A stretch of DNA of 8,993 nt from Campylobacteraceae bacterium (GTDB lineage Bacteria; Campylobacterota; Campylobacteria; Campylobacterales; Sulfurospirillaceae). This document shows, one piece after another, positions 7,133 through 8,993 of the stretch. A program made the translations under genes and the position numbers. The stretch is taken from contig JALUMJ010000113.1 of assembly GCA_027040375.1 (NCBI GenBank), positions 1 through 8,993 of the forward strand, written 5' to 3'. Position 1 is the stretch's first letter, and each line of letters starts with the position of its first letter. The notes under the pieces are model-generated. The model was not told the DNA's origin and made no database searches. It saw nothing but the letters and a program-made list of their open reading frames with translations.

Positions 7133-8646
7133 TTTGGCTCGATTTTTATACTATTAAATCTTACGCTATCAAATTTTATGCCATTTAAAAACGGCTCTTC
7201 TTCTAATCCACTTTCCCAAACAGCCTTACATGTAAAGATACCATCATTAAAAACTTTTTCTACTAAATCCAATATTTTAGCTGCTTGTATATCTTTATTT
7301 ATCTGGCATTGGCTGTATTGTATAATGTCATCACAATTTATAAAAGTACCATCTCTTCCTGTATGAGAAACGACTGGTACTAAGATGTCAAGTTTATCTT
7401 TTGGAGTAAAATCAACTGAACTTAAAACCCCAATGGAGCCTTCAAAATTAAGATTTTGCAACAAATCTGTATCAAATCTGTTTACAAAAAGTATAAACTC
7501 TTTGTCTTTTAAATCTCTTTCTAAACTCTGCCGTGATGAGTTGATACCCAATAATTCCAAAGATCTTCGATTTGGAGTTTTATCGCTTTTTCTTAGCATA
7601 TCATCACCAAAATCTTCATCGAAAGTGTTATCATACCCATTTATACTAAGGTCAAGTTTTACGGCTAATTTTTTTAATCTATACATCTCTTCAAGACTAA
7701 GTGTCGGAGAAATCAAAAGCAAGGCTTTAGAGTTATATCTTTTCAATAACCTTTGCAGCTTCAGCGTTGCGTATTCAAACTCACTCTCCATGCCTCTTAT
7801 GTATGCGTTTAAAAGTCTATTGTCGTTCTCTTTTTTGTAACTAAGTCGCCCATAATCACATATAAAATATCCATTTACAGCATCATTGTGCTTTGGTCTA
7901 TATCTAAAGACAATATCATCTTTGTATTTTTCTCTATTATGATCAACCAACAAAGAACACCCACGAGAACATCCATCGCATATAGCATTTTCTGGTTTTA
8001 AAAACCAAACTCTTTGTTTGAACCTAAAATCTTTACTAGTAAGTGCTCCGACAGGGCATAAGTCTATGACATTCATGGAGTATGGATTTGTCAGTTTTTT
8101 TCCAGGAAAAGTGGATATAAAAGAGTGGTCGTTTCTAACTACGACACCCAATTCATGAGTTTTTGTGATATCTCTCGTAAATCTAACACACCTTGTGCAA
8201 AGAACACATCTTTCTTGGTCAAGCATTACATTTGAGCCCAAATCCACATGTTTTAGTTTTTTATTTTTAGGAGTATCTAACCTGCTCTCGTATAATCCAG
8301 CGTCCATATAAAATTTTTGTAGCGAACACTCTCCTGCTTGGTCGCAAACAGGACAGTCGATTGGATGATTTATCAGTTCCAACTCCAAAATCTGCCTTTT
8401 AACGCGGCTTATATTTTCACCTTTTGTTCTTATAATCATGCCGTCTTTTACAGGTGTATCACAAGCTATCTGAGGTCTTTTTTGCCCCTCGATTTCTACC
8501 ATGCACATTCTGCAATTGCCATCTTTTCCAAGAGCTGGATGATAACAAAAATGTGGCACACTGATGTCATGAGATAATAATTCATCTATAAGTATTGCGT
8601 TATCTTTGGCATATATCTCTCTACCATCGACTGTAATTGTTGCCAT
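7129..8646 (-). CDS. nuoG: NADH-quinone oxidoreductase subunit G, compact form
   Basis: NuoG is the iron-sulfur subunit of the peripheral arm of complex I. Four cluster motifs are visible: [2Fe-2S] N1b (C34, C45, C48, C62); N5 with its histidine ligand (H94, C98, C101, C107); N4 (C147, C150, C153, C197, the last in LCPVGAL); and an N7-type set (C223, C226, C230, C263) in CDGCSRGC and FICDYGR. The molybdopterin-enzyme-like part that follows is short: about 240 residues, ending with GRDGTFIN at 430-437, which resembles the usual late GT-N motif. Total length is 505, against roughly 800-900 in many NuoG proteins. I chose ATG 8646; a TTG three codons upstream lies too close to the AGAGG (8658-8662) to serve. 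This is the first gene of the operon, with no nuoE or nuoF upstream. The divergence from long NuoG leaves exact orthology open. Confidence 0.93.
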   Translation of the reverse strand: MATITVDGREIYAKDNAILIDELLSHDISVPHFCYHPALGKDGNCRMCMVEIEGQKRPQIACDTPVKDGMIIRTKGENISRVKRQILELELINHPIDCPVCDQAGECSLQKFYMDAGLYESRLDTPKNKKLKHVDLGSNVMLDQERCVLCTRCVRFTRDITKTHELGVVVRNDHSFISTFPGKKLTNPYSMNVIDLCPVGALTSKDFRFKQRVWFLKPENAICDGCSRGCSLLVDHNREKYKDDIVFRYRPKHNDAVNGYFICDYGRLSYKKENDNRLLNAYIRGMESEFEYATLKLQRLLKRYNSKALLLISPTLSLEEMYRLKKLAVKLDLSINGYDNTFDEDFGDDMLRKSDKTPNRRSLELLGINSSRQSLERDLKDKEFILFVNRFDTDLLQNLNFEGSIGVLSSVDFTPKDKLDILVPVVSHTGRDGTFINCDDIIQYSQCQINKDIQAAKILDLVEKVFNDGIFTCKAVWESGLEEEPFLNGIKFDSVRFNSIKIEPK

Positions 8647-8657
8647 ATAATCCAAAA

Positions 8658-8662
8658 CCTCT
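8658..8662 (-). promoter_or_regulatory. Probable ribosome binding site of nuoG
   Basis: AGAGG, 11 nt before the ATG at 8646, somewhat longer than ideal. It lies only 2 nt before an in-frame TTG (8655), which is too close, so the ATG is preferred. Confidence 0.5.
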
Positions 8663-8674
8663 ATATTTTTTAGT

Positions 8675-8680
8675 ATTTTA
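8675..8680 (-). promoter_or_regulatory. Candidate -10 element for nuoG operon
   Basis: TAAAAT on the minus strand, preceded by GG, would place transcription start near 8668 and give a leader of about 20 nt before the nuoG ATG. A TTGACA (8704-8709, minus strand) lies upstream, but 23 nt away, too far for a normal -35 spacing. Campylobacterota vegetative promoters often lack a conserved -35, so the -10 alone is plausible. This is inferred from sequence only. Confidence 0.4.
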
Positions 8681-8716
8681 CCTAGCTAAAACTTTAAATA
8701 AGCTGTCAAAAAGATG

Positions 8717-8731
8717 ATAAATATTTAATTA
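8717..8731. repeat. 15-bp direct repeat, copy 1
   Basis: ATAAATATTTAATTA, identical to the copy at 8768-8782, 51 bp away start to start. It contains the perfect palindrome TAAATATTTA (8718-8727). It lies about 50-60 bp upstream of the inferred nuoG transcription start, a position suited to an activator. The surroundings are very A/T-rich, so a chance origin is not excluded. Confidence 0.6.
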
Positions 8732-8767
8732 ATTTATTTTAGTCATATCACTTCATAGGATGTTTTA

Positions 8768-8782
8768 ATAAATATTTAATTA
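8768..8782. repeat. 15-bp direct repeat, copy 2
   Basis: Second exact copy of ATAAATATTTAATTA, with the TAAATATTTA palindrome at 8769-8778. It directly abuts the TATAAT at 8783 on the plus strand, where a bound protein would cover the spacer and -35 region of the divergent promoter. Confidence 0.6.
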
Positions 8783-8788
8783 TATAAT
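8783..8788 (+). promoter_or_regulatory. Candidate -10 element for the divergent gene
   Basis: A perfect TATAAT, 14 nt before the ATG at 8803. If used, transcription would begin near 8795, leaving a leader of only about 8 nt without a Shine-Dalgarno sequence. No good -35 is seen 17 nt upstream. The A/T-rich context makes a chance match possible. Confidence 0.4.
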
Positions 8789-8802
8789 GTTAAACTTATT
8801 TT

Positions 8803-8993
8803 ATGGAAAATAGCAAATTTTACAAATTATTATTTTTAGAGATTGTTGCATTGTCATTGATATGTGCTTATTTTGTCATAGATTCTAGCGATATATACAA
8901 ATGGTATGTTGGAAATACAACTTTTGCCAAACAGAGTTCAACCTGCGACTTGCACAAATCAGCTTGTGAAGTTTTGCTTAAAGACGGAAGCTC
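8803..8993 (+). CDS. Small membrane-anchored protein of unknown function (partial, 3' end beyond window)
   Basis: I translated 63 complete codons from ATG 8803; the frame is still open at the window end. An in-frame TAA at 8791 makes this the first possible ATG. The protein starts with a short charged segment (MENSKFYK) followed by a hydrophobic stretch at about 9-26, which fits a signal anchor. A polar part then contains two cysteines (C48 and C55, in CDLHKSAC) that could form a disulfide if the domain is periplasmic. No family was recognised. No Shine-Dalgarno sequence precedes the start. It is transcribed divergently from nuoG across a 156-bp gap and might share control with it, but nothing shows a link to complex I. 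Confidence 0.7.
   Translation, partial: MENSKFYKLLFLEIVALSLICAYFVIDSSDIYKWYVGNTTFAKQSSTCDLHKSACEVLLKDGS

Noticed and set aside
8647..8655. TTG start for nuoG three codons upstream
   Set aside because: The AGAGG lies only 2 nt before it, and family N-termini begin close to the ATG-encoded MATITVDG.
8704..8709. TTGACA on the minus strand as the -35 of the nuoG promoter
   Set aside because: It is 23 nt from the best -10 candidate (8675-8680), outside the normal 16-18 nt, and no better -10 is found at the right distance.

Overview
The window is almost entirely one respiratory operon. On the minus strand, eight genes run nuoG-H-I-J-K-L-M-N, in the canonical order of bacterial complex I (NADH-quinone oxidoreductase type). 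nuoN is cut by the left edge. At the right edge, a divergent plus-strand gene for a small membrane-anchored protein begins and is cut by the window end. No RNA gene, mobile element, CRISPR array or clear terminator was seen.

Layout: 1-1161 nuoN (3' end missing); 1158-2642 nuoM; 2644-4530 nuoL; 4527-4847 nuoK; 4844-5347 nuoJ; 5347-5847 nuoI; 5849-7132 nuoH; 7129-8646 nuoG; 8647-8802 an AT-rich divergent promoter region with a 15-bp direct repeat; 8803-8993 start of the divergent gene. Coding density is extreme: all seven nuo junctions lie between a 4-nt overlap and a 1-nt gap.

How the genes work together: NuoG and NuoI carry the iron-sulfur wire (four cluster motifs in NuoG, two in NuoI). NuoH forms the membrane quinone site. 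NuoJ and NuoK connect it to the three antiporter-like proton channels NuoL, NuoM and NuoN. The genes for NuoA, B, C, D and for the NADH-oxidising NuoE and NuoF are not here. nuoG is the first gene of its transcription unit and faces a divergent gene, so either the nuo locus is split in this genome or this is a second, partial nuo cluster. The physiological electron donor cannot be read from this window.

Organism: the very low G+C, the heavily A/T-biased codon use and the style of the protein sequences suggest Campylobacterota (Epsilonproteobacteria), perhaps a Sulfurimonas-like free-living sulfur or hydrogen oxidiser. This is an impression from sequence style, not a database match.

This is mostly a well-understood locus. 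The unusual points are a compact 505-residue NuoG that keeps the N7 cluster ligands, a NuoH with an extra inserted pair of membrane helices, an altered NuoM signature loop, the split gene order, and the repeated palindrome in the divergent promoter.
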